A DNA stretch of 64,000 bases from Simmondsia chinensis (GCA_018398585.1 JAGTTD010000001.1:2482501-2546500); one strand, 5' to 3'; shown: positions 1-13,230, counted from the stretch's first letter. Made by a program: numbers and translations. The notes: generated by a model from the sequence alone, not told the origin.

Positions 1-147
1 TGGGCCCCGGAGGAAAGAAAGCGCCAAGATCTTCCCCTACAAAGTAGTTCCTTTTTTACTTGTAGTGACCACTTAACGACTACTACTTCTTCTAACTGAA
101 ATTTGAATCTGATTGAGAGAGAGAGAGAGAGAGAGGCGCCACTTTTC

Positions 148-3100
148 ATGGCTTCCGGCGAGCAGCGGCGTATAGTGGGGGACTACGAAATCGGGTCGGA
201 AATTGGGTCGGGCTCGTCCGCCGTGGTATGGAAGGCAAAACATCGCCTAACCGGGAAAGAATTCGCCATCAAAGAGGTTGACAACAAGACTCAGAATGCG
301 AATTTGTCCAATGAAATTTCGATTCTGAGGAGTCTTAATCACCCTAATATTGTTCGACTCTTTGACGTAGTGCAGGTCTCTCTTCCTCTCTCTCTATGTA
401 TTGACATTGGTGTATATATAAGCAAGCTACCACATTCTGTTATTGTTTTTCATATTCTGTTATGATTTTCTCTAACCCTAACATTATATTCCATCCTTTT
501 TGGTTTTTGGATACGTTTCATATATTGAATAATTTGAAATAGTCATAGCTTGACGTTTCATATTCTATTATCACTTTCTCTAACCCTAACATTATATTCT
601 TTACTTTTTGGTTTTTGGGTCAAAAGGTTAATACGTTTCATATATTGAATGATTTGAAATGAGTTTTTGTATTTGAACTTCTGTGGGTTTAATGATTAAT
701 TTGGGTTCTCGGGTAAATCTTTGTATTGCTGTGAACTGAGCAAGCATTTTGGCTATGTTTCTTTTAAGTCTAAAGATTAATATTTTTGTCTATCACTAGT
801 TTCTCTAACCCTAACGCTATGTTCTGTAGTTTATGGTGTCTGGGACAAAGAGATTAATGGGGGTGATATATTGACTTGGGTTCTTGGGTCGTCTTTGAAT
901 TTCTGTGGACTGAGCATGCATTTCGATTATCTTTACTGCTAGATTTTAAGGGTTCATAGCAGTTTAAATCCATTTCGAATAATTCATTTTATATTATAAA
1001 TATTTTTTGGGTCAAACCTTATATTATAATATCAACTAATATGATTTTTTATGTTATATATATTTACATATGTGGTTATAATATATCAAATCCAAGGTCT
1101 CTCTATTTATCTATCTATCTAGATATCTTGGTAGAAATCACAGTCTTAATGGTTCATATTCGGTTATCACTTCTCTAACCTAACATTATATTCTTTCCTT
1201 TTTGGTGTTTGGGTCTTAAGATTAATGCGGTTCATGTTCAGTTATTACTTCTCTAACCTAACATTATATTCTTTCCTTTTTGGTTTTTGGGTTTTAAAAT
1301 TAATGCGGTTCATGTATTGAATGATTCGAAATGGGTTATTGGATTTGAATTTCTGTGGACTGAGTCAATGAGCGTGCAATTTGATTATCTTTCTTTTTGG
1401 GGTTTTGGTCAAAAGATTAATGCGGGTGATATATGGGTTCGTTTCTTGGGTAAATCTTTGTGTTCCTGTAACTGAGCAAGCATTTTGGCTATCTTTCTCT
1501 CAAGTTTAAAGAATATCAATGCTTTTCTAGCTTTATCTTAGGCTCGGTTTGTTTAGATGGAGAATCATTTCCGTCTCCATTTAGTTGTTTTTGTTCATTA
1601 CATTTTTTACCATTGATGGGAAATTGACTCTCTCGACAAAGGGAAAAACATTTTCCTTCAAGGAGGGGAAAACATTTTCTATGGTAATCTTACATCATAT
1701 ATTTCATTTCAACCTCAACCTACCTAAGTATGAACTTTATACAAATTTATAGAATGAAACCAGTTTCTTTGGTTAAGACGAAAATCTTCCATAGTTGAAA
1801 ATATTTTTTATAAAACCAACCAGAGGCTTAGTAGTTAAAATCATGCTGAGTTTGGCTTTGCTCTTCCGATTGTTGTAGCATAAGAATAAAACTTACCTAG
1901 TATTGGAGTACTGCAATCGCGGAGACCTTTCGTCTTACGTTCTCCAGCCTGGAAGAGTTTCAGAAGATGTTGCGAGGCACTTCATGAGGCAACTTGGTAC
2001 TCTCTCTCTCTCTCTCTCTCTTATTTGTATTTTCTGTAGTCGAAATAGATATTCAACTGCACGGTGTCATTAGTTTACTATTTCTGGAAGTGTTCAAATA
2101 ATCTTCAATAGTTCGTGTACCAGCGAATATAGAACTCAAATTTACTAACAATGCTTGATCAATCAGTATACTATGTGAGAATTTACTAACTGGGGAGGGT
2201 GTATGAGGTTCAAATATGTACTTGTACTAGTATTGTAGTAAAATTATTACACCCCAGTACTTATGCAAATGCATCTGCCACCATTATTTTCTAACTTGCT
2301 TCTTGTTCAGTGTTCTATTCCTTTATATATTATCTCTCTTGGATGAGTTTTAGTTCAGGGCAAGTGAATTTTTGTTTGTTTCTATGTGGTTGGGTATTTG
2401 ATAACCAGGGCCGAACTCTAAGCGATCCAAGTAACTGTTTCGGAACCCCAAATTTTAGGGGCCTTTGAATCTCTAGAGTTGTGATTTTTAAAGTATCAGT
2501 TGCTAATATTACTAAGTTTGTGATCAAAATTTTTATAATTTGTTTTATATGAAGGGTCACGTTAATTTTTGCTTTGGGGCCTTGAAATTGTTAGGACCGG
2601 CCTTGTCCATAACTGAAGATCTTTGACAAAATTTCATTGAGAAAAACAAGAGACTTTTTTTTTTTTTTTTGGATCAAGGTCTTGTTTTTTATTCAAGATG
2701 TTCAAATTAGATTGTGGATGTTTCCACTTGGGTAATATGTTAGCAGTGTCACTTTGAAGATAGATTGTGGATGCTTCAAGTGATGGTAGAAGAGATCTGT
2801 ATAGTCACATCAATTATCTGAATCCTAGGTCTCCTATTGATGTTAGCAAATTTTCATTTATGGTACAATAAATTAGAACTCCGAAGTTAAGCGTGCTTGG
2901 GCGAGAGTAGTACCAGGATGGGTGACCTCTTGGAAAGTCCTCACCCTCAGGTTGGGAGCACTGGGAAACAGTCTTTTTTCAGGTTAACACCCTGAAGGGG
3001 GAAGGCTGCTTACATCCGCCCCCCCCAGACCCTGTGTAGGCGGGAGCCCTTGAGGCACTGGGTATGTTCCTTATATTCTGAAATTTTGGGTTTCCTTTGA

Positions 3101-6100
3101 TCAGCTGCAGGATTGAAAGTACTGCATGATAAACGTCTTATTCACAGAGATTTGAAACCCCAGGTATGAACTTATATGCGCCATGTGGTAATTCTTGTTT
3201 GGGATGCATAAATTAACTTTAGTTCTAAGTATGTGTTTATCTGTATTATTGAAAATTTTGCTTGAATGTCTGTACCATTCATGAACCTTTGGGCTTGTTC
3301 CTTTACTATTGGATTATTTTACCAAAATTTGCATTATTTCAACTTGCAGAACTTACTCCTGTTTGGTGAAGGATTGCCTCCAAAGCTAAAGATAGGTGAC
3401 TTTGGCTGTGCCAGGTCAGATTTGTAGTAATATAAATCCAATGTTTTGTGAATTCTATTTGCATTTGTTGTGTACTTATATAGGTGACTTTGAAAAGAAC
3501 CTTGTAGAATATAATGTTCTCAAAATGACACTGCCATTCCTATGACAACAGAAATTGATTCTAAGTTCTTTTGTTCTCATTTCATATTCTGACTATTTTG
3601 TTACTTCTCTTCCGCACTCACTAATTGGCAACTTCTTATTCCCTAGATACTTGACACTTGAAGGTTTAGCTGACGGCATTTGCGGGTCACCTCTATATAG
3701 GGCTCCCGAGGTCGTTGAAAACAAGAAATATGATGCAAAGGTGATCCAAATGACTGGAATGTCTCAATTTAGCAACTATTGGAGTGTTTGATGTCTCCGA
3801 AATTCCTCATTCTTGTATTTTGTTCTTTGTAGGTTGATTTATGGAGTGTTGGGATAATTTTGTTTCAGTTGGTGACAAGAAAGCTTCTATTTGATTCAGA
3901 GGTTCTTGAGAGTGATTTGAAAGACCTACGTCCTGACTGCAAAGACCTTTGTAGAGCACTTTTGCGTCGTAATCCAGGTATTGTGATTATCTCTGTTAAA
4001 ATACTTGTATCTTATTTTGAACATGATCGTGTAGAGTTGAGAATTCACACTGAAATTCAGACTTTTTGAGGTAAACAAAGGTGTTAGGGCCAAGTTGCCG
4101 ACATCGCCTACTTGGAGATTGTCTACGTATGGTAGGGTAAATTGGTGTCCAAAGACCTAATAACAGAATGACCCCAACAGATTGTTCACACCATGATGGC
4201 AGGAGTCAAACTCCAAACCTAACACTTCATGTGGCGCCTTACCGCTTTACCAATCCCCTAGAGATGATGACATTCTGAGACAATGCTGAAAACCAATACA
4301 GCTGATTTTCATCATGCATTGTTTTATGCTTCACAGCGGAACGGCTCACACATGAAGGATTTTTCAATCACAATTTCTTGGTGGAGCCAAGGTGACTATC
4401 TTGTCTGTGAACTCTTTTTTTTGGTTTCTTCTTATTTATATTTATTTCCAAAAGTGATTTAGATTGGCAGCATTTAATTATGTCATCATCTCATTAGTGA
4501 TGAGGCACTGGGTTTATTGTTGTTGTAGCATCTCTTTAGTGACTATGTTGGTTTTTCTTTTTTCGAGCTTGGAAAGAACTTAAAGATTCCTTCTATCCGA
4601 ATATCAATTGGCATTAGGTGGATTAGTCTAGTAGACATATATGTGAATTTCTTCCTTTTCAGAACTCCAATGATGAGATTTGTAACTGGAGTCAAATGCA
4701 CGTTAAGTTCTTAACAATACTTTCATTGGTATCTACAGGGTTAGGTCTGAGGTTGTAACTTATATAGCTCCAGAATTCAAATCCACGGTCATCATAGACG
4801 ATTACATGACCCTTTATTCACATCATAAGAATGCTGCCTCACAATCATCAAGTCAACCTAGAGGTCAGTTTGTAAATCTTGCCTGATCTCAAGGGAAATT
4901 ATACAAAATGAAGTTTAGACCGATTGTGCTTTATGATTCTAAACGTAGAACAATCAAGTGTCGACAAGTGCATAAGGCGAGAAAATTGGAAATGAGGATT
5001 TGCGATGGATGTGGGGCACACAGTAAAATATAAGGTTGTCCCTTAGGGATATAGCTTGGTGGCAAAGAATGCCAGGGGTAGGGAAGGTCCCCCCCCCCAA
5101 AAAAAAACGATGGAAATGAGTAGATCCAAGATAACTGAAATGTCGAACCTCCAATAAGACAACGAAAACACAATTGAGAAGGTTTAGGCATATAAATCGG
5201 AGATTAGTGTTTGTTCTCGTGATGAGGATCGAGTGGATGAGAACTAGGTATGTCCACAGCGAGAGAGGTACACCCAAGAGATGGTTAGATTGTAAAAAAG
5301 AGAACAATATTACAAGTTAATAAAGATGTTGTGTTGAGCTAGTTGTGTTTGTAGGGCTTTTGCCAAAAAGGCAGAGAAAACGCAAAGAATTTTGAGAGAG
5401 CTTGTAATCCTTCATTCCAGATCTAGTAAAGCTTTCATAATTGCGCCCTTGGTTTTTCCCTCATTTGAGGGTTTTTAATGTAAATCTCGATGTCGTTGTT
5501 TCTCTTTTTTCTTTTTCTTCTCATTTCAAGTTTGAAATTTTGTTTTGGTATCTAAATTAAACCCGGTACGGCGATACCTAAGGTATTTTGCCAAACAAAT
5601 ATTTTTTATGATGGAACACAATGACATATCAGGTGACGAATTTATGGGTTCTATTGAAAGAGAGTATGATGTTATTCCGAAGAACATACTCGCTTCTACT
5701 TCATGTAGTGGATCGGATCTATCAATGGCCTCAAGCTTGACATATGCATCTGCAGATGCACGTCCAACGTCTGAATCGTCCCCTTCAACGAGGCTCCTAC
5801 GATTACTTCAGTATGCTGATGTTCTTTCCGATCTTGCACAAGAAAAAGTGAGTAAAAGCCTTATGTTTGGAAAAATGTGCAGAGTCCTGCAATAATTAAC
5901 TTTCATAACAACTTGAAACATTTTGACATGTAAACATATTCATAGATGTATCTTAATGGGTAAAATGCAATAGAAACGTTGGCATGTAAAGTATCTATAC
6001 ATAATAACCGATCACTAAATGGCTAACCCGAAATCTTTCAGCTTCCTAAAATGCTGGCTGTTAGGAGCTGTTTTCTTTTGCATTACTGTTTAGCATTCAT

Positions 6101-6371
6101 CTTTGAAGCCCCAAATTTGTAAAATTTAAACAATTAGTTGTATGATCGTTAATTTTCGCAACTTTTTGATGGTTTTTTAACATGTAAATACGATACAATA
6201 TACGAGCATTAGTTAGTAGTTACAAAAAGTCTTTATAACTCACTAATCACTGATTCACTATGTGCTTGATTCCAGATTGATGGAGGCCAAATTCCGGAAT
6301 CAACTTCTGTTGAACTGGTAGTTTCAGCCATACGCAAGGAAGCGCAGAGTATTTCCAGCTCGCCAGGCTAG
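148..6371 (+). CDS. ATG1T: ATG1-family autophagy serine/threonine kinase, short ATG1t-like form
   Basis: Exons by GT-AG and phase: 148-375, 1879-1996, 3105-3163, 3350-3414, 3647-3740, 3833-3977, 4337-4391, 4739-4863, 5633-5847, 6276-6371, giving 399 aa. The kinase domain opens with [19 protein letters not shown] (glycine loop), followed by AIKEV (catalytic Lys), HRDLKPQN (catalytic loop), KIGDFGCA (DFG) and GSPLYRAPE (activation-loop end). These match plant ATG1, which starts autophagy with ATG13/ATG11 in the cytoplasm. The stop TAG at 6369 cuts the C-terminal region short. From memory, Arabidopsis ATG1t is also about 400 aa, so the short form may be real. The region after FD in [19 protein letters not shown] looks about 16 residues shorter than in other ATG1 kinases. 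The first ATG (148) follows a GA repeat in the leader (115-135). Intron 2 carries a SINE. Kinase identity is very sure; the ATG1t assignment is likely. Confidence 0.88.
448..1500 (+). repeat. Diverged internal duplications in ATG1t intron 1
   Basis: Four related stretches begin near 448, 555, 1149 and 1229. Each contains a version of TCTCTAACC(C)TAACATTATATTC followed by CCTTTTTGGTTTTTGG. A longer block around 640-960 (ATTGAATGATTTGAAATG..., TGTGGACTGAGC) recurs at 1310-1500. The intron therefore grew partly by local duplication. No coding potential is seen. Confidence 0.6.
2832..3070 (+). mobile_element. 5S rRNA-headed SINE in ATG1t intron 2 (sense)
   Basis: From about 2872 the sequence follows plant 5S rRNA through its internal promoter: TTAGAACTCCGAAGTTAAGC, GTGCTTGGGCGAGAGTAGTA and GGATGGGTGACCTC. 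It then passes into a body with GGGAAACAGTCT, GGAAGGCTGCTTACATC, GACCCTG, GCGGGAGCCCTTGAGGCACT and GGGTATGTT. The body equals the 3' end of the RTE LINE at 13877 (reverse complement). The first part of the 5S head is disturbed, so the 5' limit is approximate, and I could not settle a target duplication here. Confidence 0.75.
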
Positions 6372-6630
6372 CAGATCTCCGCTGCGCCTCAATTTAACGA
6401 GGATATAGCGAAGTTAGCGAACCTCGTACAAGATGGTTAGAATGCTTATTTCTATTTTTGAGGATAATGTTATTGCCAAGGCAAAAATGTTAATGTCAGA
6501 GTAATTTTGTGAACTTTTGTGACTATTATTTGTTACAAGTTACATTATTACTCTGGTAATAACGATTTTTACCCTGCCAATGACAACAGTCATCACCCTT
6601 GTTGTATACACCCTTTTTTCGGGTTTTGAG

Positions 6631-7635
6631 AAACTGGGTTTTATTGAACTTGATAAACTTGATCCGTGTTTAGCAGATGTAACTCGGCTTCCCAATGCAG
6701 TGGAGGTCATATACCAGGCGGCTCATACTGCAAGAAATGATGGAGAAGTAAGCATCTACTCTCATTTTAGTGCAACTTCGTCTTTGTTGTCAAAAACAGT
6801 TTGTTTTGACACTATAAAGACCTTTAATAACTCAGATTCACGTGGAGAACCTTTAGCAGAATGCAAAACTATGGGCACTTGATTCATCGAGTACCTACTC
6901 TATTGCAAAATTACTTATGTTAAGAACAAAATGGCTCCCATGGTTGTTAATGTTGGACTTCCTGTGTGAAGTCTGGTTATTATACTGTTATAGGCCATAT
7001 GTCTATAGAGCGGAGATCAATTCATTTTATTTTAGGGGCTAATCTGAGGTGATTAGGGTTTTTCTTGTGCTTCTATATAAACCATGTTTAGGATTTCAGA
7101 GAGATGTGTGAGAGCAGAAGAAACTCTCTATAGAACTTTGAAGCAATAAAGAAAATCCCTGCAACTTCGTGGACCTAGACTTATTTGGCTAAACCACCTA
7201 AATCTTGTGTGTTGTGTTTCATTTTCTCACTGAATATTCATTGTGCTTTTGTAGTGCGTTTCCTAATAGTCATAGCATCGGGAGGAAATGCTCTCCATCC
7301 TTGTGCTTTACTCCATCGTAAAACACCATGTTTGACCCTCATATCCAAGTCTTGGGTAAAAAGTGTTTGCTAATACACTGATTATAATCTCATCACCATG
7401 TGTCTCAGGTTGCTGAAAGTTGCAAAAGTTGGGATTGCGCTGAAACATATTACTCCAAAGCTCTGAATCTGCTTACGTTCCTCGAAGAAGCACCTTCATT
7501 GTTACCGAGCCATTCGTTTATTTGACGAATAGCTGCGATACAGGAACTCGGATCGGACATCAAAAGCGTAAGGACTCAACTGAGGAATTGCTCTCACATG
7601 TCTTCTGGGCAATCCTCTAGGTTTGTGACCAAGTA
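6631..7635 (+). pseudogene. Relic exons of the ATG1 C-terminal (MIT-like) region
   Basis: Two spliceable segments downstream of the ATG1t stop still resemble the conserved C-terminal helices of full-length plant ATG1. Segment 6631-6747 reads LPNAVEVIYQAAHTA, matching the family pattern of a Met/Leu-Pro-x-Ala-x-Glu-x-Ile helix. Segment 7409-7635 reads AETYYSKALNLLTFLEEAPS, matching the helix before the family's terminal region. The second segment has an in-frame TGA at 7523-7525 and ends at TAG 7633. Both segments are in phase 0 with exon 9, so an isoform skipping exon 10 would read into them and end at 7525 (about 445 aa). The homology is a reading from known family pattern; expression of such an isoform is speculation. 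Confidence 0.6.
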
Positions 7636-7639
7636 GATA

Positions 7640-9172
7640 GTAGAATGATATTGTACATGAACTCATTCTTAGAGAAACACCATTATACAGGCGTTATCGA
7701 CTACTGACCCAGTTATCGGAAGCCATTGTTGGAGAAAACCCAGAACAATGGACGAGATTTTGTGATCTGTTTTGTTTAGTGTTGGCTGTAAAATTCTCGG
7801 GGAAGATGTACATATAGTCGAATATTCTTTGATAATCTGTGTAATCTGTGAGTGTTACAAGTATTGTTTGAGTTCACTTGAGTCTTTGGTCCCTGTTGAG
7901 AATTAAGGACAAAAAGCACCGAGAGTAAAAGCCGAGAAGCATGGGAAAAGCAGCAGGAGAACCCGAGACAATGAACAGCAGAAGCCGTGGTAGCCAGCAT
8001 AACGCCATTCCTAGGACCACCCGGGGTAGAAGCTCGACGCAGTGACCCGCCATCCACTAAAACTACAATAACCCAGACAGCAGCCACGATGTCCAAAGCC
8101 ACCAACAAAGGCGGCCCAATAGGATTCCAGTCCCCGGTTAAAAGAGATCAAGCTCACCCCCTAAGCCTTTCCTTCACTTGAGTCCGTACGCTTGAGAATA
8201 GCCTTTCCTTCGCGAACCCAACCAAAAAATTCCTAAATAGTCCCGTAGCCAAAAGACATGTTTGATTCCCGTTTTTGCTCCTCTGTCTTGTTTCAGCTTA
8301 CAAACCTACACAAGTTTATTATTTTTTGCCGTAATTTTATAGCAGCGACAAGTATGGAAGTAGTTTCCTCTATTGAGGGGAATTGACGTCTACTCAAAGA
8401 AAGATGGAAAATATTTGCCTCTGCAGAGAGAAAATGTTTTCCGTCGTAGCCCGCTTGTCGGATGAGAAAATGAAATTCTTTTAAAGAATGAATATTAATT
8501 AGGCCAAATGTGAACTTCGTGAAATTTTATAAGTTCAAACTATTTTCTTTAGTTATAAAACCAAATTTTAAAAATAAAATATTTTAACTAAAAATATTTT
8601 GTGAAAATTTTTTTGAGTAAGGAAAATATTTTGCGCTAAATTAAACAGAATCTAAGAGATGCTAATTTGTTGCTATGGATAACTGTAGGAGCCTATAATT
8701 TGTTACTGTATAAATATGTAGAAATACAAGTACTGTCCATTGGTCACCGTACATTGCTTATTGTGTCAATTTAATCCTTATATTATAAATTTTGTTAATT
8801 TAGCTCCATATACAATTAAATTCTTTCAATCAAGTCTAGTATTAAAATCAATTATTAATTTTTGGCTAAATTTATAACAATACATTTACTCTTTGTAAAC
8901 TTTAACCTTTTTCTTCACTTAGAAAGCATATGTAAGTGTTAATTAACATTTAAATTCCAGCCTCGAAAATTAACCTTAAGTTCAACATCAGGCGAGATTA
9001 AAACAATTTCAATTATATAAGTACTAAATTAATATAATTAAAAATACAATAACTAAATTAACACAGTAAGCAAAGTATTAGAACTAAAAATATAAATAAG
9101 CCTAATTTTATTATGAGAAGGAAATATTAATGTTTGATTCCTAATTTAAATATTATTAACGTTTAAATTCCT
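7640..9172. other. Gene-free stretch after ATG1t
   Basis: No convincing gene. Short open frames at 7776-8181 have no recognisable product. The stretch around 8380-8660 (AAAATATTTGCC, AAATGTTTTCC, GGAAAATATTTTGCG, AAACAGAATC) resembles 1547-1832 inside ATG1t intron 1, which has GGGAAAAACATTTTCC and similar words. Both look like members of one small MITE-like family, but the ends are not clear enough to annotate separately. 8690-9170 is plain AT-rich DNA. Confidence 0.4.
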
Positions 9173-10250
9173 GTCTTAACTAGGGGTGTAAATGAGGCGA
9201 ACCGGCTCGTGAGCCCTCATGAGCCGGCTTGGCCTAAAAGCTCGTTAAACTAACGAGCCGAGCCCGAGCACAATAAAACTCGAGCTCGCGAGCCTAAACG
9301 CTCACTAATATAAAAATAATAAGGTTAAATTTTTAATTAAATTTTAACTTATATTATTTAAATAGTTTAATTTAAAACTTAATATGTTTTAATTAACAGT
9401 CAAGCTCACTAATTAAAGTATTACCTATTAATGATATCGAAAAATAGCATGAGAAATTAATGTTTATGTTGGCTCCTGGATTGGCTAGTGATGCAACTTT
9501 CAAGAATTTTTTACAATGACAATTCATTATTATATTAAATGCATTGCATGCCTTGTTTTTTCTTAAATTTTCAAAAAAAGTATTAAGGTTTTTTATTTTA
9601 ATTTTGACACTAACATTTTATGTCCAAATTATGCACATTATCAACTTGACAATTATTAATATTAGTAGTTTAGTTCCCGTGCGATACACGGATGATATTT
9701 ATTGGTAACTGTATTTTATAACCGTGATTTTTTGTATTGAATTAACATCTTGTTTGATCAGCTGTCCAGAATGTTGTTCAATTTACGTAATTCCCATAGT
9801 TGTAACTGTAAAAGTTTTCCGTAAAAAATAAGACAAACTATATTTCCCATTTTAAGTCTTTAACAGAGACTTTATTTGTTCTTTTTTCTTTTACGGATTT
9901 ATTTTTTCCGGATTAAATACAGAAAGTCTTAAATGAAGAATATATTATTTTTTTATTTTTGGTTATGGGAGGTTTACTTGATATTCTTTTATGGACTAAA
10001 TACGAAAAGTCTTAATTCAAAATTGTTGGAGGTGTAACCGGTACCCTATTCTTAGATTACATAAGAGAAGTATTAAAATAATAATATATTACCTTAATAT
10101 TTTTTTTATTTTTTTGGTTCTCGCCCGTTTGTGTTGAGCTTTGCTCTAAATTATCAAAAAAAAAGACTACATTACCATTAAATCTTCATCATAATAACCT
10201 ATTTTATACTTTTTATCACCACCCACATCCACCATCGCCCCTATTAGGGT

Positions 10251-11922
10251 GCATTTGATTCAGCTTATCTGTTTAAATAAGATCCGTTCATTTAAAATCT
10301 TTATTTTTTACAATGAGTTGTTTGGTTGTGCAATATATAAAGATCTTTTTTACACAATAAATTATTTGAATACAAGTTTAGAAAGAATTTATCTATTATA
10401 ACCATAAAAAATGACTTAATGGTATAAGAAGTCGTTGCTCAAAATAGGCCAAAATATGAAAATATTTCTAAAAATGGTCCATTTTAAAAAAATTTACTCA
10501 AATGGGTTTCACGTCAGCAAATTTTAAATTTTAAATTTTTTTTTTTTGGGTACCTGACAATCCTTTTTTAATTTTTAGTTAATTATTAATTATTATTAAA
10601 TTAAATATATTAATTATATTTTTATTATCATGTTATATCTAGTTTTATAATATACTTTTTAGTTAAATTATTTATATAATTTATAATAAAAAATTTAAAT
10701 TAAGTTATTTATTAAATATTAAATATTATCTATAAATAATTTTTTAATTTACTTGTTATTATAGTTAATGATAGTCATTTTTTTACATAATATTTAATAT
10801 AAATTATTATCATTAAAATACCACGAACTCCTATCATATTTTAAATTTATCATTATTAATACAACTCTCTCTCCTTTCATCTCAACAATAATACTTTAAT
10901 TATTATACAAACATATAGATAATTATGAATTATTTTTTATATTGAGAAATTATTTCTTAAGTAATCTAATATTTGACCATTTATCACTTAGGTACCGAGG
11001 CACATCAATATATATAATGGGGTACCTTGAGGTTTTAATATCACTTAAATACCCATAAATTTTAAAATTTAATCAATAATAAAATATATTTTATCAATCA
11101 GGTTTTAATATTTTGTCAAATTTTGATTATTATTTTTTTGGTTGGAAAATGTTCAAATTGAACATGATTTCGATAATATATTAATACATTCATAAGAATT
11201 TATTGATGTTTGTCGAAAAATGCTAGCATGACACATTTTAAGGCAAAATTTAGGTAGATTACATCAATATTCGGTGAATATTTTATTGCAAATTATTAAA
11301 TTTTTGATAAAAATATTGGCATGCATATATATTATTGTAGTTATGCATTAAATCAATATTTTTTGTAAAAATTTGGTCACATTTGTAAAATTAATCAAAT
11401 TCCAACATAGGGTATGTGATAAAGGAGTATACCCAGTGCCTCAAGAGCTCCCGCCTATACAGAGTCTGGGGGGGCGGATGTACGCAGCCTTCCCCCTTCA
11501 GGGTGTTAACCTGAAGAGAGGCTATTTCTCAATGCCCCCAACCTGAAGGTGAGGGCTTCCCAAGAGATAAAGGAACATAGGGTATATGATAACATATTCA
11601 AACCTCGGGATACCTTATTATATATATTGAAATGTGAGGGTACATAAGTGATGAATGCTTACTCCTTAGGGTACCTAAGTGTTAATTTTCTTAAAATATT
11701 TATATTTTTTATATTTTAATAATATACATGCATTTATATATTTTTTTTTATTTTTTGAAGTTGCAAAAAAATAACATCATTGAAATCCCGAGATGATATA
11801 ATTTAACTAAAATATATATTATAAAGCTAAATACAACATAATAATAAAAATATATTATTATATTTAATTTAATTAATCCATAGAGTTTCTCTTGCTCTCA
11901 CCCCAAAAAAATTTAATTTTTT
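10251..11922 (+). mobile_element. Truncated copy 1 of a long-TIR DNA element
   Basis: Nearly the same sequence recurs at 22068-23752, starting TTTGATTCAGCTTATCTG and running to TCTCGCTCTCACCCCAAAAA. It includes the same nested SINE. This copy lacks the right inverted terminal repeat, because sequence diverges at 11922 into a tandem-repeat tract. About 80 bases upstream (10128-10163) is the short word TTGTGTTGAGCTTTGCTC plus poly-A, also present beside copy 2. Confidence 0.7.
11432..11566 (-). mobile_element. 5'-truncated 5S-headed SINE, inside TIR-element copy 1
   Basis: Reverse strand. The body with GGATGTACGCAGCC and GAGGCTATTT is present, plus only about 20 bases of the 5S 3' end (read here as GTGAGGGCTTCCCAAGAG). 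It is flanked by ATAAAGGAGTATA (11419-11431) and ATAAAGGAACATA (11567-11579), a 13-bp target duplication with two differences. The same insertion with the same flanks occurs in copy 2. Confidence 0.78.
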
Positions 11923-11929
11923 TATGTAC

Positions 11930-13020
11930 ATAGTTAACCTTGCTCATATCCGGCCCACCATATCCGGCTCATTTTGTACATAGTTAATCTTGAAATTTAA
12001 AAAATAAGGGTTTCAATTCAATAATTCAAATTATCTATCAATGTTAAAAAAAAATTATTTTTAAAAATAGTATTAAACAAATAATATAAGCGGGTATAGA
12101 TAATCATTTTGTACGTACATTAGAGTAATAAAGTGGTTATGGGGATAGGATTTGGGTGGCGGATACGGGTATGGAGAAGGCACCCCGTACCCGCCTCACC
12201 TCATTGCCATCCATTTGATACGTTGAGATATAATTGTGATACTTTTAGATTAATTATTGTTGGATATGCACTTCATACCGGTGGCGGGTAATGGGGTGGG
12301 TACGGATATAGGATTTGGGTGGCGATTACGGTTAGTTTGTTGTCTAATGCTTAGATCTTATAAACCAAATTGAAACGGGGCGGGCTCGGGTATAAGTGGG
12401 GACCGGGCTGGCCACGCTTCGTACTCGCCCCGCCTCACCCCATACCCACCATAATCGGTTCATTTTGTACATAGTTAACCTTGAAATTAAAAAATACATA
12501 TTTAAATTCAAGAATCAAAATTATTTACCAATGTTATAAAAAATAATTTATTTTTAAAAACAGTATTAAATAACTAATATGAGCGAGTATAGATAATCGT
12601 TTTGTACATGTTATAAAAAGTAATTTTTTTTAAAATTTTTTTTTAAAAATAGTATTAAATAACTAATATGAGCGGGTATAGATAGCCGTTTTGTACGCAC
12701 ATTAGGCGGGTATGGGTATAGGATTTGGGTGGCGGATACGGGTATGGAGGAGGCACCTCGTAGCCCCCCCGGCCCATTGCCATCCCTTTGGTGCTATTTT
12801 TAGATTAATTATTGTTGGATATGCACTTCATACCCGTAGCGGATAATGGAGCGGGTACGGGTATAGGATTTGGGTGGCCGGTACAGTTAAAGATAATCGT
12901 TTTGTACGCACATTAGGGTATTGAGGCGGATACATGTATAGGATTTGGGTGGCGGGTACGGGTATGGAGGGTACACGCCGTACCCACCCCGTCCCATTGC
13001 CATTCCTTTAATACGTTGTG
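11930..13020 (+). repeat. Diverged tandem repeats (GGATTTGGGTGGCGG family)
   Basis: The words TTTTGTACATAGTTAA(C/T)CTTG, GGCTCATTTTG, TATAGATAATCGTTTTGTAC, GGATTTGGGTGGCGGATACG and CCCCGTACCCGCC recur in order from about 11930, 12230, 12470, 12600 and 12890, with units of unequal length. GC-rich blocks alternate with AT-rich blocks. No coding sense is seen. This tract replaces the right half of the TIR element. Confidence 0.7.
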
Positions 13021-13230
13021 ATATAGTTGAACTATTCTTAGATTAATTATTGTTTAATTTACAAATAAATAACAATTATTGTTGTTTAATATATAAATAA
13101 AGAAAAATCTAAAAAAGATTGAAAAAAGGTAAATAAAAAAAGGAAAAATCTAAAAAAAAAAAAGATTGGCGGTGGGGAGCTTAAGGTAAATAAAAAAAAA
13201 GGAAAAATCTAAAAAAAAGAATTGGAAGGT

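Noticed and set aside
2832..3070. A Cassandra (5S-carrying TRIM) LTR
   Set aside because: No paired terminal repeats, no TG...CA ends and no primer-binding site; the 5S part joins an RTE 3' module and the best copy has a SINE-like 19-bp duplication.
9660..9700. Relationship of GTGCGATACACGG near 9680 with GCGCGATACACCG near 39290
   Set aside because: Short similarity only; both may be ends of a common small repeat but no element could be drawn.
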